Source: Cycas panzhihuaensis
Lineage: Eukaryota; Cycadophyta
Length of the DNA stretch: 64,000 bases
Assembly: GCA_023213395.1 (NCBI GenBank)
Contig: CM041465.1
Location: 15,252,001 to 15,316,000 of the forward strand
Direction: 5' to 3'
The position numbers were made by a program, and so were the translations under genes. The notes beneath the pieces were generated by a model, which did no database searches, was not told the origin of the DNA, and saw only the letters and a program-made list of their open reading frames with translations. Every line of letters starts with the position of its first letter. Position 1 is the stretch's first letter. Below, one piece after another: positions 42,413 through 55,619 of this stretch.

Positions 42413-42737
42413 TGTAGATTATTAAAGACAAAAGCAAAGTAGATGAACGCAAGTATTCAACCCATATTAAAGAGAAAAATCATTTCATATTCAATCCATT
42501 GTAGAGAGAGTACATCAATATTTCCTTAGAGAAGGTGGTGTTGAAGAACACTGGGGGTTTTAGCCCCAAAGTATAAATATTTAGGAGGAGGGCAAGAGCC
42601 CTCCTCAACCTTGGATTCAAATTAATATAAAATAATAACCAACTTAACAATAAAATAATACTTACCAACTTACCATTAATGCATGTGCAGCTGCATATTC
42701 CTAATGTTGGGTTAGGTGATGGATATTAACCCTAACA
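42413..42737 (-). repeat. 5' LTR of element J
   Basis: 325 bp. On the minus strand it begins TGTTAGGGTTAAT at 42737 and ends CTACA at 42413, with a TATA-like aaatatttatac in the middle (about 42565-42580). The bases right of 42737 are directly the integrase zinc region of element H, so J inserted into H here. The internal part of J must extend left toward the microsatellite. No 3' LTR was found left of the array. Confidence 0.65.
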
Positions 42738-43785
42738 ATAGAGTGCCACGATGGAACATGTGGTGGTTATTTTAGAGATTGATCTATGACCCAACATATC
42801 CTTCACATGGGTTATTATTAGCCTACCTTATTTAGAGATACTCATGTTTATGTTCAAAAATATAAAAATTACCAATCTCACACTACTTTAATTTATAAGC
42901 CTGCCCAAGAGTTGAAATTTATTATCTCTCCTTAGCCCTTTTCTCAATGAGTTTTTGATCTCTTTGGTCAAATCTTTTTATTACTATAACTGAATATTTT
43001 ACTAAATGGAGTGAAGCTATTTTATTTATTTCTATTACAAGAAAGATTATCGCTGCATTCATTTTCTAATATATTACTTTTAGATTTGGGGTACCTGATA
43101 TCATTATTACTGATAATGGGTCTTCATTCTGCAATCCCCATGTATGTAAGTTACGCGATAAGTTTCATATCACTCATAGACTATCTGCCCTTTATCACCT
43201 CCAAGTGAATGGCCAAGTTGAGGCATTTAACAAAACCTTAGCTAAGATTTTAGCTAAGATCATAGCGACTTCTCATAGAGATTGGCATATTCAATTATTT
43301 CCCATATTGTAGGCATATACAACTTTAATCAGAAATGTTATAGGCATGACACCTATTTCTCTAGTTTATGGTATCGAAGCCATTCTTCTGTTAGAAGTTG
43401 AGATTTCTATATTATGTGTCTTACTAAAATAATTTATTGATGAAGAGTTCCAAAGAGAAGCACATCTCTTAGAACTCAAAAAAGTAGATGAGATAAGTTT
43501 GCAGGCATTACAAAATAATATGGCCTCTAAAGTTAGGATTCAAGCTACTCATGATAGGTAGCTTAGACTTAAGAAATTTTGTTTTGGTGACAAGGTTTTA
43601 GAATTGGAATATCTCCATAATAATTAATGGAATTTCTCTCCCAAATGGACTGGACCCTACATAATTATCAAAGATTTTAAAAATGATGTTTATCGAATCT
43701 CTACGATGGAAGGCTTGGAATTTAAGAAGCATGTTAATTCTTAATACTTGAGGAAGTTTTATGCCTAGTGGCATCAAGTCTCTGT
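42738..43785 (+). pseudogene. Tat-type gypsy integrase, element H
   Basis: The N-terminal zinc region starts at once after the J LTR (CHDGTCGGYF at about 42745-42775, then GYYWPTLF-like sequence with a stop at the Trp). The core shows IITDNGSSF (second catalytic Asp, about 43105-43130) and QVNGQVEAFNKTL with the catalytic Glu (about 43202-43240). GMTPISLVYGIEAILL follows near 43345-43390, and a C-terminal FSPKWTGPYIII near 43635-43672. Several stops sit at usual Trp or Gln positions. The sense motif taatgaggataaactatg begins directly at the end of the frame (43785). Confidence 0.88.
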
Positions 43786-46349
43786 AATGAGGATAAACTA
43801 TGACTCAATTCTCTTATTGTCTAATGAGCTAAAACTATGGGCAATTCTCTTTGTGAATTACTCTTGACATTCTTTCAAGTTTTCTCTACTTTTATAAAGT
43901 GATCCTCCTCATAATCATATAAGCCTACTACCTCTTGTGGCATATGAATTAATTGTGAGTACTTATTTTTCAAGGTTACCTTTTTTTTTTTTCTCTTTTG
44001 TGCCTCGTACTCCAGAGAGAATTTGGGACCCTAGTTTTGTTGTTTATAGTCATCCTTGAGGAGAGATTTGTTTATCAACTTCAATTACTTTATTAGTTAC
44101 TTAAGTTATACCCCATATACTAGTCTTTTATTTTATGGATTCTTTCTTGAACATTCAACACTGGTCTTTCTTTTCTTTTTATTATCCTTAGTTTTCTCTA
44201 TCTACTCTTTTAAAGTGAATAATTATTCTGTCACTTTCCCATTACGTTTAGAGACATTGTGATTTACATCTCCTCTTTCCCCTACAATTCAATCCTTAAG
44301 GAGTTTAGTTTCTTTTATTCCATCTTAGTTTCATTAAAAAGTAGAGATCCTTATTGCATTAAGAAAATGTATTTTATAATTAGATAGTTAATGCTTCTTT
44401 TCTTGTAAATATTAAAAAATGAAGAAGTAAAAAGTGAAAGTGAAAAAAAAAAGTTTTAAAAAAAATCAAAAAATATATTATTATCATCCTTTTATATTCA
44501 GGGGCAAGCCACGTAATAGCTTCATCCCCACCTACACATGTGATAGGTTGGGTTCATTTGAATGAATCATTCGGGATGTTTGGGTCTAGGTGTATGGGTC
44601 CATCATGGCCTCAGCTATGATCGAACCATACTTAACATATTTCTTTATAGTTAACTATTATTATCCAAATTATGATTTTTCCTTTTCCTCCTTGTAGTTG
44701 AAACCAATCTATTCTCATTCATTACCATCTCCTTATTGATTGATTCTGCACTCTCCTTTATTGATTATATTATCTCCAAATATTGTTCTTATTTTCACAT
44801 GGCATTAAGTATTTTTATTAACAGAGGTAATAGAGGTAACTCAAGACCATCTACTATTGCTTAGGTGATTTATGATCAATTAGGAAAACCCCCTCCTATC
44901 TACCAATTTATTTCTACCTAGAACAACCAACAATAAAACTAAATATTCTGCTATTATAGGAGCATTGCCTAATATTTCCTAACCTTATTATAGACCTATC
45001 ATCATTTATTCTAACTCATAGATTATGGTTTACTAGTTAGTTGTAATATATCAAATCCACTCTCTACAGCTCCCTTCCCTTTACTATCAAGTTTCATCGT
45101 TGATGTCTTTGTTCTCTTCAGTTACTATCTAATTTATTCCTTAAATCTTTAATAATAAAGTTTATACTCTAGTCTCTTTTATATTAGATGATTATTTTGG
45201 CTAACTTTCATCTTTTACTAAGGTCAACCTACTCTAGAATGAGTATAAACTATCACTCTATAAATAGTATAAACTATAGGTTTTGAGGATAAAAGTTTGA
45301 GTAATGTTAAAGGTTAAGATGATAGGCTTAAAGATGAAATAAAGTGTTATAAAAGTTTGAGTAATGTTAAAAGTTAAGATTATAGGCTTAAAGATGAAAT
45401 AAAATGTTATAAAAGATAGACCCACATGGGAATCATAGGCCAAGGAGGATCTTGGGAGGGGGCAACTTCCTAAAAGCTTCTTACCCCTAGAAGGAGCCAA
45501 CAAGAGATCCTATATACTAAAGAAACTAGTTGTTTATTAGGTGGAATTAGTTTTTCATTCTATAAACAACATGTTTTTCTTAAGATATATTATATGAATA
45601 TAGATTTTGGTCTATATTTATATAATCCATCTTGAGTATTATATGAATTATGTACGTTTTTATTTTCATATAGACTTATATTATTCCATCTTCTATTTTT
45701 ACAAACCTGCCACTATTTGGTTTTCAAGTGGTTTTATGTTTATCATAATAGAATTATTAATCTTTTCTAGCTACTCCTTTTTATTTATTTTCTTTCCTTC
45801 ATTATTCCTTCTGATTTTTCTCCTTTAAGACCCCTTTATACTCTGAAATGAGTATAAACTATCATGTATATATTAATTTAAAAATATAAAATAATAAAAG
45901 ATGAAAAAAAAAAATAGAAATAAAAAACTATTGTATACTTTCATGGATTTTCACACTGGTAAATGTATACCATATTCAATTTATAAAAGAGGGATAAACA
46001 GGGGGAATGAGGTTAGAGTCATTGATCTAATCACATTTGTTACATAAATTATAATGGAAATGATCAATATATACACATATATATATGGAACATGAAATAA
46101 ATATAGTACATCTATCACTTTATAACTCATCATATAATATTTAAGCCTCATAAAATGCCTCATATTTCCCTCCTATCTCCTCTCTATATACAAAATATGC
46201 TTATCGCTATGAGATCTAGTAAGACCTGCCCTATCCTCCTAACTCTATATTCTTCCCTCTATCTAGAGTCAACCCATGTGTTAACTCTCAACATAGTGGA
46301 TGTTGTCTCCTCTACTAAATTGTAGTGCTCTCAGATGGAGTAACTTGCC
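43786..46349 (+). other. Post-pol region of element H
   Basis: Long sequence after integrase. The motif taatgag..aaactatgg occurs at 43785-43803, 43822-43840 and in weaker form near 45237, 45267 and 45846. A weakly coding-like stretch lies at about 44801-45120 (GNRGNSRPST region), not recognised. A 60-bp unit is repeated in tandem at 45291-45350 and 45351-45410. Otherwise no domain was seen. Confidence 0.5.
45291..45410 (+). repeat. Tandem duplication of a 60-bp unit
   Basis: Two copies beginning aaaagtttgagtaatg, differing at a few bases. The first bases of a third copy follow at 45411. Confidence 0.88.
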
Positions 46350-47960
46350 CCTTAGCTTACACTAATGCCATCCTCTATAGATGATGTCACTCATCCTCCA
46401 CCACCTTGATCTTAGACTCCCAAAGTCTTAGCTCCATTCACATGTCTTAGATTATGCCTTTAGCATGTAATATAAAACTAAAGTACTTAATTAGATGCCT
46501 TAATAGTGTACGGTCGATAATGTTCCACGCTAGAGGCTCCTACGATGTAGATGTATAGGAGAAGATCAAATCAAACATTCTCTAGACCTCTGAAAGACTT
46601 AGAATCTCCTTACTTGTCTATGAAAATCATATCAGTTGTGATCAGTATTCTGTACAAAGGGTACATAATCTAAAAGGAATAATTAAACATATTTAAAACA
46701 TATACTAATTAGCATACTTGATAGTTATACTCCTCCCACTAGCTCTGCTACCATCTCCCCCCCTTGTTGTGGCATTGCCTCTCCTTAAGGCTCTTAGGAA
46801 GCCTTTTGAGAAGGCTCCTCCTCTACTCCCATTACCTCCTCTCCCCTATCCATCTTTTGAACACAACTCCATGCTATGTATAAAGTCTCCTCTATCCCCG
46901 CCTTAAGCTCTACCCATTACTTAGAGCACATCTCTACCTCTTCTCCCACCTCTACTAGTTGATGCCTCCTCTCTCTCTCCTCTCCTACCTCGACCAACAA
47001 GATGTTGTCCTCTATATCCTTCTCCTCTACCTCATTTCCCTCTCTCTCCCCCTCTCCCTTTCCCTTCAGCTACAATAGATGCCTCTCCTACTGCTACCCT
47101 CTCAACTATATCATCCTTATCATCACTCCATATTGGTAGCCCCTCATATGGATCCTTTACTAATTGCCTCTTGGTCATCTAGAACAGTAGAGGACTATGT
47201 GTACTTCTCACCAATATAGCTATCTTATTATGAATTTGAGCTCTCATATGCCATCTATTCATTCTTGGATCTATAATGGTTAGCTCTTTTAGTAATCCAC
47301 ATAGCCTCATCAATGAAATGTGGTTATATAGGCAACATATCAAAACTGGACTGTAAGAAAATCCCTCTCTACCTTACCTCCTGGTCCTAGATAACTAAAG
47401 ACATATACTATTAACTATATATTTCCCCCAGTTCATCTTGATCTCCTACTTACACCTTCTAATCACACCCACCTACTATGCAAAGACCCCTATGAAGTTT
47501 TGGGTCCTAGTAATCTTGAAAATAATAATCAGGACAATGGCCTTCTGTACTATAGGGATCCCTTCCATCATCCTTATCACCTTAATGGATATCCTATGAG
47601 GACCAAATTTATTAATAAAGCTAGTTAGATACTTACTATAAGCCTCTTGTGATTCATTATCAATCACTTTATTCTATCTAGTCCTCTCCTCATGCCAACT
47701 AACTCTTAAGATTCTTCTAATATCCCTCAGAGTAATTTGGATGTCTCCTATAGCCCATACTCTAAAGATATTCCTCCTTAGGATCTAACAACTAATGAAA
47801 TCATGAAGAATCTCATATTCCATTACTAACTCAGTTGATACACTTACTTAAGATAAGCCACATGCTCTCAGCATGGCCCAATCCTCCTTAGATAACTAGT
47901 TAATTAGCTCTCTAATTGCCAACACTTTATTTTCTCTAGTCTCTACCCTCTCCAAAGGTT
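46350..47960 (-). pseudogene. Antisense plant-mobile-domain-like frame in element H
   Basis: Minus strand, opposite to H. From 47940 to 47476 one frame is kept with only about five stops. It contains SKEDWAMLRACGLS, then FRVWAIGDIQITLRDIRRIL (about 47690-47760), which has the form of the plant mobile domain core (F-x-x-x-x-G-[ED]-x-T-[IV]-T-L-x-D-V). Then come YSKYLTSFI and MMEGIPIVQKAIVLIIIFKI. Further left is a basic Arg/Gly-rich stretch (about 47100-46960) and a weak coiled-coil-like end near 46430-46350. Plant mobile domains are known from host genes, transposons and extra ORFs of retrotransposons. The function of this ORF is unknown and the copy is broken. Confidence 0.65.
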
Positions 47961-49200
47961 GTATCACAATAAAAAGTAATCATATCATATTGTAATTTTA
48001 GCTTTTGAAAAAAAAAATATTTTTGATGCATCATCTTAATCCTCTCCTCCTGGAGCTAGTGTCTCCTCAAAATGGCCTCTGATTATCTCTAAAATCTAAG
48101 GATAAAGGCCCTCTAAATCATCATTTCTTTAACTCCCTCACATGAAAATAAAATGAAACTTATTGATTTTTCTTATAAAAAAAGAGGGGCTTTTCTTTGT
48201 TTTTGGATAAAATTTTTTCCTTTATCCATTTTATTTATCTAGGTTAATATTATCTTCTCTTATTAATCATTCCTAGATAAATTCTTTTTTAAATCAAAAA
48301 ATAATATATCTTCTATTGATTAGAGTTATTATTGTCCTTAATTCATTAACCTTTCAATAAGCATTTTGAAGGCCTGAATATGGTATCTTTTGTTCATTTT
48401 GATATACATTTTAATCATTATTTTAGCCCTCAAAATACTTTCAACCCTTTTTACCTATTAAAGAGCCTAGACTATGATAGTATAAAGCTTTGAACCTCTT
48501 TTCCCCGTTAATGAGCTTAAATTATAATGGAAGACTCTAAAACATCACCTGCTAACTAGTTGAAACTATGGTAATCTAAGGCTCAAAAACGTCATCTATT
48601 AATGATCTTAAAATCTATGGCAGTCTATCATTTATGTTCTAGCAAAAGGACTTTCCTCTAACCTTTGGTTAATGAGAGATAAACTATGACCATCTAGGTT
48701 TTGAAGCCCCATGAAGTTTATAGGCAATTAGTGTTGCTCTCAATCGAGTGAGTGTAAGCCCTATCTACTTTGTAGGCATTTTAATAGTACTTTTAGTTTA
48801 TTAATCTAACAACATTAAGGACTACCTCATTTGATTTTAGTACATTTTATAGACTAGTTTTCTATCATCCACATGCCTCATCCAAATTTATAACCTTTTG
48901 AGAAAACCTTTCTCATGATCATTGTCACCTTTCACCATCCTACTCCTATTTTGAAGTAGGAGCTTTAAGTGCCATAGGGGAAAATGTTTTACCTAAACTT
49001 AACCCTTAGTTGATTTTCATATCCATTAATAAGTTTCATACTTTATTTACATTCAATTTAATTAATTAAAACTTATTCTAAGTTCTATTAGGCCATCTTT
49101 TAGTGAAATGTAGTATTGATTTTGTGGATGATTTATGTTGGATGATGATGATTATATTATTATATCTTTACTTCTTAATGAGCAAAAACTATAGTAATAA
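47961..49200 (+). other. 3' region of element H with repeated motif
   Basis: No coding homology. The sense motif recurs at 48509-48530, 48670-48689 and 49176-49194, with weaker forms near 48470, 48555 and 48600. The 3' LTR of H, if present, must lie beyond 49194 but was not identified. Confidence 0.45.
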
Positions 49201-52200
49201 AATCTCACTTTTATGGTTATTTTGACTTATTTTTTCTTTGAAAATTTCTCTTATTTTAATTTTTTCTATTAATTTAATCTTTAATTTATCATTTGTTCAT
49301 GATTTTTGGGCTTGTACTTTTCACCCCTCCTAAGTTGATCTTTTGCATTAATTAAGTTATTTATACTTAAATTTTTTTAATAAAAACTTATTTTTAACTT
49401 CTCAATGATCAATTTTCATCTTCTATTTTATTGCATTTTGTGTTCTACCAAAAACATGATCGAATATGTTTTATTAAGAAAATTACTTATTTCATTGTTA
49501 ATAAAATGTAACCTATCATGTTTTTTCATTGTCATGCATGTAAATTTTTTAACTAATATGTCAATTTTACATGTCCCTGCCTAGATTTGATGTAAACCTA
49601 CTCCATTCATGCTTAGAACCGTTTAAAACCCTAGAGACAATATTCATTTAACCATTGTAAGCTTGATGGTGTGATTTTAGAGAGGATTCTTAGAAATTTA
49701 AAAGATTTCTATGTGATTTTAGATCCCTAACTTTGAGAAAAGAAAAGAGAAGTCAAGAGAAAAGATTTGAAGCTCTAGTTATTGTATATATGTTTTTCAA
49801 ATTCAACTTGTTGTTGTTTCTTAAAGTACTTGGTTTGTAACAACTCTCTATTTCAAACTTCATCTCTTTGGTAAGGTCTTTTCTATTATTGTTTCCCTTT
49901 GGTTTAGTAATCTTTTGATGATTTTTTGTGACCAAATATGCCTCTTTCTTTCATCTAGTTTCTAAAATGCTTCTTCATGCATTTTTTCCTTCAGAAACCT
50001 TAGCTGAAAGGTCAACCCTTTATGGGAAATTAAGGGAGTAGTCTATTGTGAAGAGATATCTACCTCTTCACCACCAAATATAGTTATTTTCTCCTATTCT
50101 TCTTAGCTGTCCAAGCTTCTTAAGAGATCTCAGTCTAACTTTTTCTTCTTTCTTGGCTATTGTTGAGCTTATTCTTCTTAGTTTGCTTTCTCTTTTATGC
50201 TTGTTTTAAAGAAAAAAGTAAGAAAGATTGGTCATAATAAATGGAGATAACTATTCTAAGGCAAGAAGTCGTCATTAAAACAAAGATTTCTGAAATTTTT
50301 GGTGTTGTATTCCTTGACTTGATCTTGTTCATTTTCTCTCTTTTCAAAAAAAGAACATATATGCATGAATGATAAATCTTTGTAGTAAATAGAATTTGTA
50401 TGAGGTTCAAGGATCCCATGGTGCCTAGAAGCTCCATGAGTGGTAGAATCTCCTGATGATTTCAATCTAGTATTTATTTGCAATGATAGCAACATATAAT
50501 TAGTTGCATGTGAGTTTGATGGACTACATGTTATCTTTAATCACTGAAATCATATTTTAAATCTCTAATTTCCATTAAAATTTTTCTTGAAATTTAAAAT
50601 AACATATGTATGAAATGAAAAGTTTTGTATATATATAGCATGTTGTTTTAGGTTCCATCAAGTTGCACACAATACTGCATATCATACCATTTGCATCTCA
50701 TGCTTATTGCTTGTATATTTGAAAATAAATATGTTATATATTTTTAGGAGATAACATCTCTTTTATTTTGGTGCTCTTTGATTTAAAAATAAAATAAATA
50801 AATAAATAATATGCATGGTTTACTTGCTTAGATTAACTTTAAAAGATAGTTAGATCTTGTTGTTTCATTGTTCTATCATTTACATTCTTGAAAAATATAT
50901 TAAACCTTCCATTTCTTAACCTTTTTCTTTATTATAGTAAACACAAAAAGTTAAAATAATATAAGGAAAAGAGTCTCTAAGAATGATGTAAAAAATATTG
51001 TTAGTATAATTCTATACTTAAAACTCCTATAATTACTTGTGTAGGCTAGGGGATCTTAGTACCTTTCCTTATATCCTAGCCTTTCATTATCACACATATA
51101 TTCAAACCAAATGATACAAACAGGTAGAGACTCCTTCTTAAGAGTTGTAAAGGGTGGACCTTAAGTTTTTATGGGATTCTTTATCTCTTAATCTAGACCT
51201 AAAATAGAGGAAATGTAATATCATTAAGGGATACTTAGCCTAGGCCCAACCAAAGCATGCCATTTTCTTTTTGTTTTTTTAAGGAGAAAGGGAAGAGCAA
51301 GCATGCAAATCTTTTCCTTTTCTTTTTTTATAAAAGAAAGATGTGAAAATTTTTTCTTTTCTCTTTTTTTTTAATAAAGTAAAGAAATTCTTATCTTTTT
51401 TTCTTTTTCTTTTTTTCCTTCTTTTTTGTAAACAAGATTTAAGCAATAAATCAAATAAATGAGAGCATACCTAGTTATGTTGGTCATTGTTAGTTATATG
51501 AGGTCTTTCTTCAACTTACTAAGAGTTCTCTAAAAGGCCTAATAGCAAGCAAGGAGATTAATATACAAATCTAGAACAAATCTGATAGTATTTATGCTTG
51601 TTAGATATGCTTAAGATAAAGAAAAGCTTAGGAAAAGACTCTAAAATGAAAATAAAAGACAAGCTGTAATACTTTAGCCTTACCTTGTTAAAAGGATGCC
51701 ACTATAAGGGTTATTAGGGAATTATTTAAGGCAATGGTTGATAGAAAAAGTGCTTCTTAGCTTCCTTCTTCCACTTATAGAAAATTTAGAAATTTTCAAG
51801 CAAGATTACCTTCTAAAAAAAAAAAACTAGATATGTTTATCTTCGCAAGCAATATCAAGAAACTTTAAAGTAAATAAATTGCTAATGAAAAGAAAGTAAA
51901 AAGAGTGGAGGAGAGGCCTTAGAATGGCTCTTATCCCCCAATATATATGGGTTCCCCAAGTATACTTAGATACCACCTTTCCTTTTTTACAAGTACACAA
52001 TCATTGGTGAAGAGAGTGGTAAAGGGAATTAAGGAAACAAATGATAATATAAAAGAGATCTAGAATGCCAGAAAGGAATAAGCATAAATTTCACTAATTA
52101 GTATGAATCATATCATGAAAATGGGAAGAAAGATAAATAAGAAATCAATCACCTAAAGCAATAGAGAAGGATTACCTATCATAAGTAAATAGGGAGGCCA

Positions 52201-53269
52201 ATGGCTATAAATATCTTCCTCAAGGATCTCCAATAGTAAATTGGTGTAGTAACTTGAAAACTCCAATGGTATACTAGCAAATAGAATAAGGTTTTCTAAA
52301 TTCTAGAGAAATTTTAGTAGCATAATAGTAAGGCCTTAGTCTCTCTTGGTCTCCTCCCCTTCAAATGGAAAAAATAGAGGATTATGTAGATGAGGCTAAG
52401 GTGTAGGGTGGGAAACCCACAATATAGAAGAAAATAATGGACCAAAACCATGAGTTTTTCTCATGGCTTAATGCAAATATACATGGGAAAGGGGAGATTT
52501 TGGTGAGATTTAGCCTCTTAGGCTACCCAAATCTAACAAGAGCTAACCTAGGTCTATTGTGATTTGACCAAAATTAGGAAAACCTCATTAATAAATTAAT
52601 TGTCACTAGTAAACTTAAATCTTTGTAGGTGGCAATCATACCACAAATATATTTGTGATACTGTAAACATATTTGTAGTATCACAAAGTACTTCATGATA
52701 CCATTGTTGTAAGAAGAAATGGTAATGATTTCACAATAGATATAATTTTTCAATGAAAATCCTATATAAATTGGCAAATAACCTGTCAAAAAAGGATCCT
52801 AGGTATAAAGGTAATGAAGAACAGGTGGTATAAGATGAAATAGAGGATTTGATGGATCTAAATGAAGGACAAAGAATATTGCAAAAGGGGAAGATGATGT
52901 CTTTTCCAACCTAAAGGCCCCAATGGGTGGACTAATGGCCATTGACTGAAGTCATACTCATCATCAACTATGGGAACATGTGTAAGCAGCTAGACAAAGA
53001 AGCAAAACATACTCTACTATCTAAAAGCATGATATATAAAATCAATAAAATGAAAGAGTAGCAAAGCATACCTATACTCACACGCTTATTACCATGTCCA
53101 TGTCATTCTCGAGATCCAAGAAAGATAGACCCCTTAGTAGTAAAGTCTCTTCAACCTGTGGCTAAAAGATGATGAATGTTTCCAACACAAAAGATATAAG
53201 ATGCAATAACAATAAGATGATGTATGTATATAATAAGAGGTGATCTCTACCATAGTGATACCTTATTAG
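49201..53269. other. Unassigned region between the two convergent Tat elements
   Basis: The 3' LTRs of H (+) and I (-) should lie here, but I could not define boundaries or a matching pair. It contains T/C-rich tracts at about 51290-51430, an A-rich tetranucleotide run (aaataaataaataaat) near 50800, and a gtatca-rich cluster at 52630-52710. Short open stretches on either strand show no family resemblance. Confidence 0.35.
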
Positions 53270-55619
53270 CAAATAGTCAAAGAGTGTTACCCTTAGTTTA
53301 GCCTTATAGGGAAACTATACCAGAGGTGCACAAGCTAGGGAGGATAATGGATCAGAGACTAGATCAATCCAACTGGGCTAATGGCTATAAATCCTAGACA
53401 TATATGAGTGGGGGTGTCAAACAATAGAGGCATTACCTCAATGATAAGACAAGGTGCATAGCATGGCCCAAGATGAGGGCTTAGAAACCTAAAGCCCCTT
53501 GAATATATGAAGGGATGCTTCAAATACTAAAGAGGGAGAAAGATTTAGTGAATCTAGGTGGGTTGCCATAGTTTAACCTCATTAGTAGCTATCTTTTAGA
53601 GAAGGAGTTATTTAGGCTCATCTGAGAGCTGCTTGTTTTGTTTTTAATGTTTTATATTCCTTTTTTTTTATTTTATATTATTTTAAGATTTCTATTATTT
53701 TTTTCCTTTTTTTTCTTTTCATTTTTATAATTTTGTTAGTTTTATGTTTTTTTTTAGTTTTAATGGTTTTATATTATTTTTGTAAGTACGTATTTATATA
53801 AAAAAGGGGATATGCAAATAAGGAAAGGATGATAAAATAATTAGAAAGATAAGGTTATGGGGGTATCAAGGAGTGGTGCATCCTAAAAAAGTCATGACCT
53901 AGTCTAATATATACAAGCATACAAAGTAGTTTACCCTTGTTTTAGAGTATAGATGGTGGTTTAGGCTCTCACCAGAGCATAAGGGAAGTCGACAACTTGG
54001 CCAAGCTTCCAAGGTGGGTTGAGAATACCCAGGGTTACCACCATAGTTTAGCCTCTTTACTTAAGGCCCCTCAAAGGAGAGATTAGGAGGGATTATCTAT
54101 AGGTAGATGTCTCAATAGGTGGCCCATTGGGATGGAGCAAGGTCATCAATCAATGGCAAACGACACTCGAGGATGAAGGGAACCAACCTATTAGTCTTAA
54201 TATTAAGTTCTCATGGGATATGATGGGTTGAGATGAAAGGGAATTGGGCTTAAAGGGATATAGCATGATTAGCTAAGGATCTTAGTTATGGGCAATGGAC
54301 CTAGTAGACTTGGGTGAGCTAGGAAACTACAAGTCAGGAATCACAATACAAAATAATGGGGCTATAATAGGCATGCAATGTGTTTGTCAAGGCCTCTATG
54401 ATAATGGTGTATTTGACCATGTTATTGGTGGCAGCAAGCAAGTAGACCCTAGATTGGATAAGGGTACGCCTAAGGTGGTTCTAAATGGTCCAGGTTATAG
54501 AAGTTATCCCTATCAATATGGATGATGAATGCCATGGGGATAGATACAAAGACAACTCAAGGTGGAGTCACTAAATAAGGGGATATGGCAAAAATTGACC
54601 AATTGTCATAAGGACTTAGGTGGGTATGTCTAATCTAATTGAGACGATGAGTAAAACTCAATCCTCAAAAATGACTATAGGCCAGTATTTTATCCTCCTC
54701 TAAAATCCATACCAGGTAGGTTTCAATTGTGTTTAAGTCTACAATAGGTCCACACACTAAGTCTAAAGGTCCTAAATGGCCCACTTAACTGGACACAACC
54801 TATAAACTAAAGGTGGGGACTAGGATATCACACAACCTACCTTAGATACCAAGAAGGTAGCAGTGGATATACTCCCTTAGAAGCATCTTTTATTTTATAC
54901 CCACCTTTTTTATTTCATGATGATTTTTTTTTTTTAGCTTTAAGGGAGCATATGTATTTAGTCACTTGGACATTTTATTTTTACCGTTGATCATTACAAT
55001 TTATAAAGTAACCTATTTTCTTCTATTTTTCCCTATTTTCCCTAAGCTCACCATAATCAAATAGACTATCAGATTGTCATGTGGAATGAGCTATTGGATT
55101 CACATTGTTGCAATGGTGATTATATGCCTAAGCCTGGTAGGTGGATCTTTCCCATTTAATTTATTTTTTGATTTTATCAATTTAAGTTTTTATAAGTGTG
55201 TTGTGCATAATTTAGAGAAATATAGCCAATTAGGGCCAAAATTGGGCCTCATTCAGGACTAAACCAAGGCAATTTAATGCACTGGTCTTATTAGGCAAGT
55301 TAGTTTTACCTAAAACTTATTTATTTATTTGGTAGTTTTTTTAATATACCACAAAGTTTCTTAGGGAGACTTCACAGTATCATAGTAACTACTATGATAC
55401 TAGAGACATGTTTGGGGTATCATAAAAATATTTGTAGTATCACAGAAATGTCTATAGTACATAGCCCATATATTAAAATTTTGTTATTTTCATCTAAAAT
55501 GTCCCCCAAAATTAGAATTTTAGACTATTTCTTGGCATAAAATAGACCTAGATATGTGATGACTACCATGGTTGACCTTATATGCATGTTTATAGGCTAT
55601 TTTTATGATTGATATTCAT
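53270..55619 (-). other. 3' region of element I
   Basis: Noncoding, with the minus-strand motif taatgaggttaaactatgg at 53584-53566 and a variant at 54059-54041. A T-rich block lies at 53640-53770. An open plus-strand stretch at 54295-54525 (76 codons, Gly/Asn-rich) has no recognised relative. A gtatca-rich cluster lies at 55370-55470. Confidence 0.45.

Noticed and set aside
46718-46906. Proline/leucine-rich plus-strand frame
   Set aside because: It is the complement of the Arg/Gly-rich part of the antisense mobile-domain-like frame. Low complexity, no homology.
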